This document shows, piece by piece, positions 38,172 to 46,325 of a DNA stretch of 64,000 nucleotides. The notes beneath the pieces were generated by a model that worked only from the letters and a program-made list of their open reading frames with translations, ran no database searches and was not told the origin of the DNA. The first letter of the stretch is position 1. Every line of letters starts with the position of its first letter. This DNA is from Aminobacter aminovorans (GTDB lineage Bacteria > Pseudomonadota > Alphaproteobacteria > Rhizobiales > Rhizobiaceae), in contig NZ_UFSM01000001.1 in assembly GCF_900445235.1 (NCBI RefSeq), forward strand, positions 1,551,001 to 1,615,000, read 5' to 3'. A program made the translations under genes and the position numbers.

Positions 38172-38963
38172 ATGGTCGCCCGACCCAGAACCGTCGTGGC
38201 CGATCCGATGCCGGAGATCAAGAGCCTCGCCTTATCAGTTGCCGCTTGGCCGGCGCGGATCCTTTTTCCGCCGGTATGCGCCGGCTGCCGCCGCCAAGTA
38301 ACGCAAACAGGTGCCTTGTGCGGCGCCTGCTGGCCCAAACTGCCCTTCCTCGAAATGCCCTGGTGCGAGGTGATGGGCACGCCGTTCAGCCATGATTTCG
38401 GCGCCGGCTTTCTGTCCGCCGAAGCGATCGCCAACCCGCCGCCCTTCAACAGGGCCCGCGCCGCCGTCGCCTACACCGGCATCGCCCGGCGCATGGTCCA
38501 GGGCCTCAAGTTCCATGACCGCACCGACCTTGCACCGTGGATGGCGCGCTGGATGCTGCGAGCGGGTGCCGAACTCGTTGCCGATGCCGAGGTCGTCGTG
38601 CCCGTGCCTCTGCACTGGCGGCGTTTCTTCTGGCGCCAGTACAACCAGTCGGCGGAACTCGCCCGTGCCATAGCGTCGCTTTCCGGCGTGCCGTTTGCGC
38701 CGATGGCTGTGCGCCAGCAGATCGGGCTTGGCCTGCGCGAACGCGAGGACAATGTGCGCGCTGCCTTCGTCGTCCCGCCCGAAGCCGAGATCGATGTCAG
38801 GGGCAGGCGGGTGCTGGTAATCGACGACGTCTACACGACAGGCGCCACGGTCGCGGCGGTGACGCGCGCCCTCAGGAAGGGCGGCGCCGGTGCCGTCGAC
38901 GTGCTTACCTTTGCGCGGGTTTTGCCGGGGGACTTCCGGCCCGACGATACGGACACTATATAG
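38172..38963 (+). CDS. comF: ComF-family phosphoribosyltransferase-like protein
   Basis: The 263-residue protein has an N-terminal zinc-ribbon (CAGC and CGAC pairs, near residues 37-52). A type I PRTase domain with the PRPP-binding loop VLVIDDVYTTGATVAAV follows, near residue 215. ComF proteins are tied to DNA uptake in some bacteria; in alphaproteobacteria the role is not defined. The ATG at 38172 is chosen for length, and one at 38208 is possible. The stop TAG is 27 bases before grxC. Confidence 0.85.
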   Translation: MVARPRTVVADPMPEIKSLALSVAAWPARILFPPVCAGCRRQVTQTGALCGACWPKLPFLEMPWCEVMGTPFSHDFGAGFLSAEAIANPPPFNRARAAVAYTGIARRMVQGLKFHDRTDLAPWMARWMLRAGAELVADAEVVVPVPLHWRRFFWRQYNQSAELARAIASLSGVPFAPMAVRQQIGLGLREREDNVRAAFVVPPEAEIDVRGRRVLVIDDVYTTGATVAAVTRALRKGGAGAVDVLTFARVLPGDFRPDDTDTI

Positions 38964-38989
38964 TCGACCAAGGGCAACGGATTTTCGTC

Positions 38990-39253
38990 ATGGTTGATGT
39001 GACTATCTATACGCGCATGATGTGTGGCTACTGTACTGCGGCCAAGCGCCTTCTCGAGCGCAAGGGCGTTGCATTCACCGAGCATGACGCTAGCTTCTCG
39101 CCCGAGCTTCGGCAGGAAATGGTCACGCGCGCCAATGGCCGTGCGACCTTCCCGCAGATATTCATTGGCAACACCCATGTCGGCGGTTGCGACGACCTGC
39201 ATGACCTCGACGCCCAAGGCAGGCTCGACCAACTTCTTGCAACCGGCGCGTAG
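38990..39253 (+). CDS. grxC: Glutaredoxin 3
   Basis: The 87-residue thiol-disulfide oxidoreductase begins MVDVTIYTRMMCGYC, with the redox pair C12/C15. It has the glutathione-binding elements TFPQIFIG and GGCDDLHDLD. It reduces disulfides and glutathione adducts in the cytoplasm. The tyrosine of CPYC is kept but the proline is replaced by Gly, as in many rhizobial GrxC. The nitrilase gene follows after 15 bases. Confidence 0.93.
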   Translation: MVDVTIYTRMMCGYCTAAKRLLERKGVAFTEHDASFSPELRQEMVTRANGRATFPQIFIGNTHVGGCDDLHDLDAQGRLDQLLATGA

Positions 39254-39268
39254 ACCCGAGGACTGACT

Positions 39269-40132
39269 ATGGCGATTTTCAAGGCGGCAGCGGTGCAGAT
39301 GCGTTCGGGCAAGGAGCCGGAGCGTAATGCGCGGGATTTCGAGGCGCTGGTCCGCGAGGCCGCCGACCTCGGTGCGACCTATGTCCAGACACCCGAGATG
39401 ACCGGTGCCATCGTCGGCGACAAGGATGCGCGCGCGGCGGCCTTCACCTCCGAAGACCGCGACCTTATCGTAGCCAGCGGCCGCAAGCTTGCGGCGGAGC
39501 TCGGCATTCATCTTCATGTCGGCTCGACGGCCATCGTGCGCGCCGATGGCAAGCTTGCCAACCGGGCCTTCCTGTTCGGGCCTGATGGCGGCACGCTCGC
39601 CACCTACGACAAGATCCACATGTTCGACGTCGACCTCGACAATGGCGAGAGCTGGCGCGAATCCTCCGCTTACGAGCCGGGCACGGAAGCCGCCGTCGCC
39701 GACACTGCGCTCGCAAAGATCGGCTTTGCCATCTGCTACGACCTGCGCTTCCCGCAGTTGTTCCGCGCCGAGGCACTTGCCGGCGCTGACGTGCTGACAG
39801 TTCCCGCCGCCTTCACGCGCCAGACCGGCCTTGCCCACTGGCATCCCTTGCTGCGGGCGCGTGCCATCGAAAATGGCGCTTTCGTCATCGCCTCTGCCCA
39901 GGGCGGCAAGCATGAGGACGGCCGTGAGACTTTCGGCCATTCCCTGATCATCGATCCGTGGGGCCGTATCCTGGCCGAAGCCGACCATGACGAGCCGGGC
40001 GTCGTCGTTGCCGAGATCGACACCCAACATTCGGTCGATGCACGCAAGAAGATCCCCAATCTCAAGAATGCGCGCGAATTCGGAGTGGCGCTTCGCGCTG
40101 GCCAGGGAGCGCTCCGGGGAGCCGCGTCTTGA
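39269..40132 (+). CDS. Nitrilase-superfamily amidase (Nit1/Nit2-like)
   Basis: The 287-residue carbon-nitrogen hydrolase has the full Glu-Lys-Cys triad: E43 in TPEMTG, K115 in YDKIHMFD and C156 in ICYDLRFP. It is closest in style to deaminated-glutathione amidase/omega-amidase, which repair or recycle keto-acid amides. Its place right after glutaredoxin fits glutathione metabolism. The next gene starts within its stop (TTGA). Confidence 0.9.
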   Translation: MAIFKAAAVQMRSGKEPERNARDFEALVREAADLGATYVQTPEMTGAIVGDKDARAAAFTSEDRDLIVASGRKLAAELGIHLHVGSTAIVRADGKLANRAFLFGPDGGTLATYDKIHMFDVDLDNGESWRESSAYEPGTEAAVADTALAKIGFAICYDLRFPQLFRAEALAGADVLTVPAAFTRQTGLAHWHPLLRARAIENGAFVIASAQGGKHEDGRETFGHSLIIDPWGRILAEADHDEPGVVVAEIDTQHSVDARKKIPNLKNAREFGVALRAGQGALRGAAS

Positions 40133-40554
40133 TCCGATTTTCGCTGCATTGCGACCACGCGCATGACTTTGAGGGCTGGTTCCGCAGCAACGACGATTTC
40201 GAAACCCAGCGCAAGCGCGGTTTCGTGTCCTGCCCGGAATGCGGCTCGCAGAAGGTCGAAAAAGCGCTGATGGCGCCGGCGGTCTCGACCTCGCGCAAGC
40301 AGGAAAAGGTGGCACTCGCCATGGGCGAGCAGCAGCGCAAGATGATGGCCGCACTCAAGGAGCTGTCCGAAAAGGTTCGTGAGAACGCCGAGAATGTCGG
40401 TGACAAGTTCGCAGAGGAGGCGCGCAAGATCCATTTCGGCGAGACCGAGGCGCGCGGCATCTACGGCGCCGCGACCATCGAGGAGGCCAAAGGCCTTGCC
40501 GAAGACGGTATCGAATTCATGCCGCTTCCGGTGTTCCCCGAAGACCGGAACTGA
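40129..40554 (+). CDS. DUF1178 family protein
   Basis: The 141-residue protein starts MIRFSLHCDHAHDFEGWFRS and carries a CPECGS zinc-knuckle-like pair near residue 35. The middle is Lys/Glu-rich and helical, and the end is EARGIYGAATIEEAKGLAED. This is the DUF1178 plan. The start TTG at 40129 overlaps the nitrilase stop by four bases. The family is conserved beside grxC and the nitrilase in alphaproteobacteria but has no known function. Confidence 0.9.
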   Translation: MIRFSLHCDHAHDFEGWFRSNDDFETQRKRGFVSCPECGSQKVEKALMAPAVSTSRKQEKVALAMGEQQRKMMAALKELSEKVRENAENVGDKFAEEARKIHFGETEARGIYGAATIEEAKGLAEDGIEFMPLPVFPEDRN

Positions 40555-40608
40555 GCCGGAGACGTTCCTCTTCTCCCCGAAAAGGTCTGCCGCGTCCTCG
40601 GCGCCGAG

Positions 40609-40986
40609 CTAGATACGCTGTCCCACGTCGATCCTGTTGCCGTCGGGGTCGGCAAACACGAAGGCCCGCTGGCCGTAGTCCTTGTCTTTCAGCGATTTGA
40701 TGATCCGAACGCCGGCGGCCTCGCAGATGGCGTAGAGCGCGTCGATGTCGTCGACGAACATGTGGAACGCGTTGACGGTTGAAGGCGCGTGGTCGCGGCT
40801 CTGGCTCAGATGGATCTCGGCGGCGTCCTTCTTCAGCACCATGAAACCCACGGGACTACCGTTCTCGAACACTTTCTGCATGCCGAGGATTTCGGAGTAG
40901 AAGCGGAATGCCGCCTGGATGTCACGGACGGCAAGGCCTGGGGCCGCCCGGCCGAAGGTGATCGAATGAATGGGGGATGGACTCAT
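40609..40986 (-). CDS. VOC-family protein (glyoxalase/bleomycin-resistance fold)
   Basis: The 125-residue protein has the paired beta-alpha-beta-beta-beta units of the vicinal oxygen chelate fold: LAVRDIQAAFRFYSEILGM at the start and RAFVFADPDGNRIDVGQRI at the end. The ATG at 40986 has AGGAG seven bases upstream. It may be a lyase, dioxygenase or resistance protein; the metal ligands fit more than one. It begins the accessory stretch between DUF1178 and ubiG. Confidence 0.8.
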   Translation of the reverse strand: MSPSPIHSITFGRAAPGLAVRDIQAAFRFYSEILGMQKVFENGSPVGFMVLKKDAAEIHLSQSRDHAPSTVNAFHMFVDDIDALYAICEAAGVRIIKSLKDKDYGQRAFVFADPDGNRIDVGQRI

Positions 40987-41115
40987 AATGTGCTCCTGAT
41001 GGCGAAAAGGCAGGGGCGGCGATGCGCATACCAGGTGAGGAGCGGTGTCCTGCGGGCAAGCTCGCATGGAAACGGACATGAGGGAAGACCCGTCGCACCT
41101 CAGGTGCGATCGTCC

Positions 41116-41457
41116 TCAGCCACCCGCCAGGTCGAAGGCCTTGCGCAAGGTGACTGGTGCGGTGTTGCGCCAGGCGGCGACCAGCGCGCTGCGCAGCGTC
41201 GGCTCGTCGGCAGCTTGAAGCATCACCCGCGTCCAGCCCTGCTTGCCCCAGCCGCCTTCGACCGGCCGGAACACCGTGGTCTCCGCTCCGCACATCACTT
41301 CCTGCTGGTCGCGCGTCAGCTTGATCACGGCATTGCCGTCCTCGGGCAGGGTGGCGAAGACACGGTCGCGGACACGGAAGTCGGGCTTGCCGAAATGCGA
41401 TTTCTCGGTCGCCCCTGGCAGTTCCAGGGCGATGCGTCTGACATCTTCAGGTGTCAT
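41116..41457 (-). CDS. MmcQ/YjbR family protein
   Basis: The 113-residue protein has the CyaY-like double-wing fold of MmcQ/YjbR proteins. It starts MTPEDVRRIALELPGATEKS and has VFATLPEDGNAVIKLTRDQQ in the middle. These are thought to bind DNA, but their role is unclear. The length is normal. A second, frameshifted gene of the same family lies at 55531-55892. The 103 bases between it and the MarR gene carry nothing notable. Confidence 0.85.
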   Translation of the reverse strand: MTPEDVRRIALELPGATEKSHFGKPDFRVRDRVFATLPEDGNAVIKLTRDQQEVMCGAETTVFRPVEGGWGKQGWTRVMLQAADEPTLRSALVAAWRNTAPVTLRKAFDLAGG

Positions 41458-41560
41458 GGTATTCGAACCCGTAATTGTCTGCCCTTAATGTCGAGAGTTG
41501 CCGCGGACAGCGCAAGTTGCGCAGGGGCGCTTCACGACCAAATCGCTGCCCAGGACGTCC

Positions 41561-42139
41561 TCAGTCACCTTCGGCCTCGGGATCGAGCTGCGGATGGCGG
41601 CGGCGGTGGGTGGCGGCGGCGCGGGCGGCCTGTTCGTAGATACCTGTCACCAATTCCAGCGTGTGTGCTGCGTCGGCCAGCTTGGCGGCCAGGTCGGGCA
41701 CGCGGGTCACCGCATCGATGAGCAGCACCGAGCGGATATCAGCGTAGCGCTCTGTGACGCGATGGCCGAGCGGCGTCACCTCATAGGTCACGCCGGTCCT
41801 GCCGCTGCCGGTGCGCTTGACGAAACCGCCCTTGATCAGCTTGCGCAGGCTGTACTGGATGTTGGGAATATCCTCGCGATTGGTCATGTGGGCGAGGTCA
41901 TGGATGGTCTTTGGCCGATCGTTCATTCGGATGACGTGCAGCAAGGCGTTCTCTGCACCCGTCGCCGAAAATTCGATCACCGTGGCGAGGCATTCCGCCT
42001 GCCAGCGTCCGAACGCTTCGTAGGAGCGCATCAACGCATATTCCACTTCGGTGACGTCGATTTCGAGCGGCGTCCGGGCGAGATGCCAGCCGCGATCAAG
42101 CAGTTCGGAGCCTGGTACAGGTTTGTTTTCCTTGCTCAT
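41561..42139 (-). CDS. MarR-like winged-helix regulator
   Basis: The 192-residue regulator has a winged helix around residues 60-130 (TIHDLAHMTNREDIPNIQYSLR then the wing GSGRTGVTYEVTPLG). It is flanked by helices that should form the dimer interface. It is divergent from the flavin monooxygenase operon, with an AT-rich dyad of 36 bases in the 112-base gap. It probably represses that operon until a substrate or aromatic ligand binds. Confidence 0.82.
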   Translation of the reverse strand: MSKENKPVPGSELLDRGWHLARTPLEIDVTEVEYALMRSYEAFGRWQAECLATVIEFSATGAENALLHVIRMNDRPKTIHDLAHMTNREDIPNIQYSLRKLIKGGFVKRTGSGRTGVTYEVTPLGHRVTERYADIRSVLLIDAVTRVPDLAAKLADAAHTLELVTGIYEQAARAAATHRRRHPQLDPEAEGD

Positions 42140-42193
42140 TCTTCGCCCTCCTGAACCTTCGGACCATGCCTTGCCGCGGCACGTTGCGTCTAC

Positions 42194-42229
42194 ATGAATT
42201 TATGATAGACTTTCTATTATAAAATTCAT
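42194..42229. promoter_or_regulatory. AT-rich nested dyad, candidate MarR operator
   Basis: ATGAATTT (42194-42201) pairs with AAATTCAT (42222-42229). Inside it TATGATAGA faces TCTATTATA with eight of nine matches. The site lies between the divergent MarR-like and monooxygenase genes and is far more AT-rich than its surroundings. It ends about 22 bases before the monooxygenase ATG. Confidence 0.6.
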
Positions 42230-42251
42230 TTTATGGGGAGGAGACCCAAAC

Positions 42252-43376
42252 ATGAGCATGCTCGGCGCCACTGCATCCGCAGTGCAACCCTTCTTTCTCG
42301 GCACCTTTGCGTCCAACTGTTCCAGCGGCATGACCGTCACCAAGATCCCGGATCGCTGGGACAATTCATGGGGCAACAATCTGCGCCTCGGCAAGCTTCT
42401 CGACGACGCCGGCATCGACTTCATGCTGCCGATCGCCCGCTGGATCGGTTATGGCGGCGAGACCAATTTCCACGGCAACGTGCTGGAGACGATGACCTGG
42501 GCGACGGCGCTTCTAGCCCACACCCGCAACATCACGGTCTTCGCCACCATCCACACTGTCGCCAACCATCCTGTTGTCGTTGCCAAGCAACTGGCAACGA
42601 TCGACCAGATCAGCGGCGGACGCGTCGGCCTCAACATCGTTGCGGGCTGGAACAAGCCCGAATATGAAGCGCTTGGCCTGACGCTGCCCGACGATCACGT
42701 CACCCGCTATGGCTATGCCCAGGAATGGTTCGACGTGGTCAGGGCATTGTGGAGCCGCGCCGAGGCCTTCGACTGGGACGGCACCTATTTCAAGCTCAAG
42801 CAGGTCCTTGGCGATCCAAGGCCTTCGGCGCGCCTGCCGATCCTCAACGCTGCCGGCTCCGATCATGGCCGCAAGTTCGCGATCCAGAACGCCGACTTCC
42901 TGTTCACCCCGGCGATCGACCTGGCCCGCTCGAAGGACGAGATCGCCGCGCTGAAGGCGCAGTCGAAGCAGGCCAGCCGCGCCGTCGATGTGCTGACCTT
43001 CTCGCATGTCGTCTGCCGTCCGACCGAAAGGGAGGCGCTCGACTTCCTCAACTATTCGGCCCGGGAGAACGCCGATTGGGAGGCCGCCGACAATCTCGTC
43101 CGGCTACAGTTCGCCCATGCACAGTCCTTCCCGCACGATCTGCTCGCACTCATCCGCGACCGCATGGCGGCGGGTCATGGCGGCTTCCCGCTTGTCGGCA
43201 CGCCTGAGCAGGTGGCGGATGGCATCACCGCGCTTCATGAAACAGGCTTCCGCGGAACCACCTTGTCGTTCGTCGATTACGCCGAGGAATTCCCCTATTT
43301 CCGTGACAACGTCCTGCCGATCCTGGAGGCGCGAGGCATACGCATCCCGCCTCTGGCGCAGCGTTCGGCGGCGTGA
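42252..43376 (+). CDS. LLM-class FMNH2-dependent monooxygenase
   Basis: The 374-residue protein has the bacterial luciferase-like fold: WDNSWGNNLRLGKLLDDAGIDF early, then FATIHTVANHPVVVAKQLAT, and the flavin-site segment GRVGLNIVAGWNKPEYEALG. It belongs near the alkanesulfonate/dimethylsulfone/RutA-type group that oxidises C-S or N-heterocycle bonds with reduced FMN. GGAGGAG precedes the ATG. The next gene is a flavin reductase, so the two form a complete two-component oxygenase. The substrate is unknown. Confidence 0.87.
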   Translation: MSMLGATASAVQPFFLGTFASNCSSGMTVTKIPDRWDNSWGNNLRLGKLLDDAGIDFMLPIARWIGYGGETNFHGNVLETMTWATALLAHTRNITVFATIHTVANHPVVVAKQLATIDQISGGRVGLNIVAGWNKPEYEALGLTLPDDHVTRYGYAQEWFDVVRALWSRAEAFDWDGTYFKLKQVLGDPRPSARLPILNAAGSDHGRKFAIQNADFLFTPAIDLARSKDEIAALKAQSKQASRAVDVLTFSHVVCRPTEREALDFLNYSARENADWEAADNLVRLQFAHAQSFPHDLLALIRDRMAAGHGGFPLVGTPEQVADGITALHETGFRGTTLSFVDYAEEFPYFRDNVLPILEARGIRIPPLAQRSAA

Positions 43377-43390
43377 AGGGCGACGAGGTC

Positions 43391-43906
43391 ATGACGATCC
43401 CCATTTCCGTTCCTCTCGTCCCCGTGGGGGGCGCTGATTTCCGCGCCGCCATGCGGCTCATCGTCGGCAATGTCAGCGTCATCACCGCCGGCGTCGGCGA
43501 TGACCGCTCAGGACTGGTGGTGATTTCGGTCGTTTCACTGTCGGCCGAGCCACCCAAGGTCATCGCCTGCGTCAACCGGTCGTCGTCGACCTGGTCGGTC
43601 ATCGAGCGGCATGGCCATTTCGCCGTCAATTCGCTTGGGCCGCAGCATCAGCAGGTCGCCGAGCGTTTTTCCGGCTTCGGCGGCATCAAGGGCAATGAAC
43701 GCTACGAAGTTGCTGACTGGCTCACGCTGAAGACCGGGGCGTCGGTGCTGTCGGATGCGGTCGCCGCTTTCGATTGCAGCCTCGACGAGATGATTGATCG
43801 CGGCACGCATTCGATCATCATCGGCTCGGTCGAGGCGGTCAGGACGCAGGATGCCGGTCAGGCGCTGCTCTACTGGCGCGGCGGCTACCGGCCGCTAGAC
43901 GCCTGA
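43391..43906 (+). CDS. Flavin reductase domain protein (monooxygenase partner)
   Basis: The 171-residue protein has the split-barrel flavin reductase fold: FRAAMRLIVGNVSVITAGV, then SLSAEPPKVIACVNRSSST and HGHFAVNSLGPQHQQVAERF. It should supply FMNH2 to the adjacent monooxygenase. A GTG at 43373 overlaps the upstream stop (GTGA) and is an equally possible start. A hairpin terminator follows at 43925-43945. Confidence 0.86.
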   Translation: MTIPISVPLVPVGGADFRAAMRLIVGNVSVITAGVGDDRSGLVVISVVSLSAEPPKVIACVNRSSSTWSVIERHGHFAVNSLGPQHQQVAERFSGFGGIKGNERYEVADWLTLKTGASVLSDAVAAFDCSLDEMIDRGTHSIIIGSVEAVRTQDAGQALLYWRGGYRPLDA

Positions 43907-43924
43907 CGTCGGACCGACGGGAGA

Positions 43925-43945
43925 GGCGGCCTCAGGCCGCCTTTT
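43925..43945 (+). terminator. Terminator after the flavin reductase gene
   Basis: GGCGGCC (43925-43931) and GGCCGCC (43935-43941) form a stem with a TCA loop, followed by TTTT. It overlaps the last codons of the convergent ubiG gene. Confidence 0.75.
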
Positions 43946-44678
43946 CCGCCAGCACCATGTAGTTGACGTCCATGTCGCGCGATTTCTGCCAGCGGTCGGC
44001 AAGCGGATTGTAGATCACGCCGGTGCGGTCGATGGTGGCGAGGCCGGCGCCGATGAGCGCCTTGTCAAGTTCCTCGGGGCGCACCAGCTTGCCATACTGG
44101 TGGGTGCCGCGCGGCAGCCAGCGCAACACATACTCAGCGCCGACGATGGCGAGACCCAGCGCCTTGAAGGTGCGGTTTATGGTGGCGACGAACATGATGC
44201 CACCAGGCTTGACCATCTCGCCGCATTTCCTGACGAACAGTTCGACGTCGGCAACGTGCTCGACAACTTCCATATTGAGGATGATGTCGAATTTCTCGCC
44301 GGCGTCGGCGAGATCCTCGGCTGTCGTGGCGCGGTAGTCCACCTTCACACCGCTTTCGGCAGCATGGATCTTGGCTACCTCGATGTTGGTGGACGAGGCG
44401 TCGGCGCCGACGACTTCAGCGCCCAGGCGTGCCATAGGCTCGCACAAAAGGCCGCCGCCGCAGCCGATGTCGAGGATCCGCAGGCCTTCGAAGGGCCTGG
44501 CGGCGTGGGTGTCGCGGCCGAAGCGCTGGGCGACCTGGTCGCGGATGTAGCCCAGGCGGACAGGGTTGAACTTGTGCAGCGGGCGGAACTTGCCGTTTGG
44601 GTTCCACCATTCGGCAGACAGAGCCGAGAACCGCTCGACTTCTCCGGCATCGATGGTCGATGGGCGGGGGTCTGGCAT
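43932..44678 (-). CDS. ubiG: Ubiquinone 3-O-methyltransferase UbiG
   Basis: The 248-residue SAM-dependent enzyme carries out both O-methylations in ubiquinone synthesis. Motif I is [20 protein letters not shown] near residue 68, and [19 protein letters not shown] follows. The UbiG-specific end ([20 protein letters not shown]) is intact. The ATG at 44678 has GGAGA about nine bases upstream; an ATG eight codons earlier is less likely. It is divergent from lysC. Confidence 0.95.
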   Translation of the reverse strand: MPDPRPSTIDAGEVERFSALSAEWWNPNGKFRPLHKFNPVRLGYIRDQVAQRFGRDTHAARPFEGLRILDIGCGGGLLCEPMARLGAEVVGADASSTNIEVAKIHAAESGVKVDYRATTAEDLADAGEKFDIILNMEVVEHVADVELFVRKCGEMVKPGGIMFVATINRTFKALGLAIVGAEYVLRWLPRGTHQYGKLVRPEELDKALIGAGLATIDRTGVIYNPLADRWQKSRDMDVNYMVLAEKAA

Positions 44679-44973
44679 TGCTGTGGTCTCCGTCGGGCGC
44701 AAGGAAGTTGGGCGAGCGCAAGGAAGTCGGGTCTGGCGTCCCGATTGTCAAGGCGACATTTCCGCGAACCGCTGGACGCGTCCCCAAACCCTCCGTCTGC
44801 TCTCACGCGCCGGCAAGAAATGCCGCGGTGATTTGTCTGGCCGGGCGTCCTTGCGGAATGCGCGTGTTTTGGCTATGCAGGCCGCGCATTCGACACCGTT
44901 CAATTCATCGGTGTTTTCACTCATTTTCCGGCCCCGTCGGGGCCGGCGCATATGGCAAGGGCATTTCGCTTCT
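44679..44973. other. ubiG-lysC divergent intergenic region
   Basis: This 295-base gap contains a near-perfect 16-base direct repeat starting GCGCAAGGAAGT (44697-44712 and 44716-44731). It also has a strong stem, CCGGCCCC/GGGGCCGG (44928-44935 with 44939-44946), 28 bases before the lysC ATG and without a T-run. The hairpin could shape lysC mRNA. No lysine riboswitch core is recognisable. I see no gene here. Confidence 0.5.
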
Positions 44974-46248
44974 ATGGCGCGCATCGTGATGAAATTCGGC
45001 GGGACATCCGTCGCCGACATCGCCCGAATCCGCAACGTGGCGCGCCATGTCAAACGTGAGGTTGACGCCGGCCACGAAGTCGCCGTGGTCGTATCGGCGA
45101 TGTCCGGCAAGACCAACGAGCTGGTCGGTTGGGTGCAGGAGGCCTCGAAGGCCGAAGGCGCCAATTTCAACATTTACGACGCCCGCGAATATGACGCCGT
45201 GGTCGCCTCGGGCGAGCAGGTGACGTCGGGACTGCTGTCGCTTGCGCTGCAGGCGATGGGAATCAACGCCCGCTCCTGGCAGGGCTGGCAGATCCCGATC
45301 AAGACCGACAACGCACATGGCGCGGCCCGCATCCTCGACATTGACGGCTCGTTCCTGATCAAGCGCTTCCAGGAGGGCCAGGTCGCTGTGGTTGCAGGTT
45401 TTCAGGGCATCGGCCCCGACAACCGCATCGCCACGCTCGGGCGCGGCGGCTCCGACACCTCGGCTGTCGCAATCGCAGCAGCCGTGAAGGCCGATCGCTG
45501 CGATATCTACACCGATGTCGACGGCGTCTACACGACGGATCCGCGCATCGAGCCCAAGGCGCGGCGCCTGTCGCGCATCTCGTTCGAGGAAATGCTCGAA
45601 ATGGCTTCGCTCGGCGCCAAGGTGCTGCAGGTCCGCTCGGTCGAACTGGCCATGGTGCACAAGGTCCGCACCTTCGTGCGTTCTTCCTTCGAGGATCCCG
45701 ATGCGCCCGGCATGGGCGATTTCCTCAACCCGCCTGGTACTCTCATTTGTGACGAGGATGAAATCGTGGAACAGCAGGTCGTCACCGGAATTGCCTACGC
45801 CAAGGACGAAGCCCAGGTCTCGCTGCGCCGTGTCGCCGACCGGCCGGGTGTTGCAGGCGGGATCTTCGGCCCATTGGCCGAGGCCAACATCAATGTCGAC
45901 ATGATCGTCCAGAACATTTCCGAGGACGGCAAGTTCACCGACATGACCTTCACCGTGCCATCGGGCGACGTCAACAAGGCGCTTGCCGTGCTCGAGAAGA
46001 TCCGCCCCGACATCGGGTATGATGCCGTCCAACACGATGAGGGCATGTCCAAGGTGTCGGTCATCGGCATCGGCATGCGCAGCCATGCAGGCGTCGCGGC
46101 CACAGCTTTCCAGGCACTGGCCGCCAAGGGTATCAACATCCGCGCCATCACCACCTCCGAGATCAAGATTTCGATCCTTATCGACGGGCCTTATACTGAA
46201 CTTGCGGTTCGGACTTTGCATTCCGTCTACGGTCTGGATAAGCAGTAG
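44974..46248 (+). CDS. lysC: Aspartate kinase
   Basis: The 424-residue enzyme makes aspartyl phosphate for lysine, threonine, methionine and diaminopimelate. The kinase domain starts MARIVMKFGGTSVADIARI and has TLGRGGSDTSAVAIAAAV. Two ACT domains for feedback control fill about residues 265-424 (VSLRRVADRPGVAGGIFG and VSVIGIGMRSHAGVAATA). The ATG at 44974 gives the standard start. The stop TAG is followed by ptsP after 77 bases. Confidence 0.97.
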   Translation: MARIVMKFGGTSVADIARIRNVARHVKREVDAGHEVAVVVSAMSGKTNELVGWVQEASKAEGANFNIYDAREYDAVVASGEQVTSGLLSLALQAMGINARSWQGWQIPIKTDNAHGAARILDIDGSFLIKRFQEGQVAVVAGFQGIGPDNRIATLGRGGSDTSAVAIAAAVKADRCDIYTDVDGVYTTDPRIEPKARRLSRISFEEMLEMASLGAKVLQVRSVELAMVHKVRTFVRSSFEDPDAPGMGDFLNPPGTLICDEDEIVEQQVVTGIAYAKDEAQVSLRRVADRPGVAGGIFGPLAEANINVDMIVQNISEDGKFTDMTFTVPSGDVNKALAVLEKIRPDIGYDAVQHDEGMSKVSVIGIGMRSHAGVAATAFQALAAKGINIRAITTSEIKISILIDGPYTELAVRTLHSVYGLDKQ

Positions 46249-46325
46249 TATTAGGAGTCGAGCGTCACCGCGTTGCCGGCGTGGCAAGCACGTGCCGCGC
46301 CGGGTCCAACCATTGGAGACGGTGA

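Noticed and set aside
44697..44731. 16-base direct repeat in the ubiG-lysC gap
   Set aside because: Two copies only, with no promoter or regulator context. It is probably a small tandem duplication.
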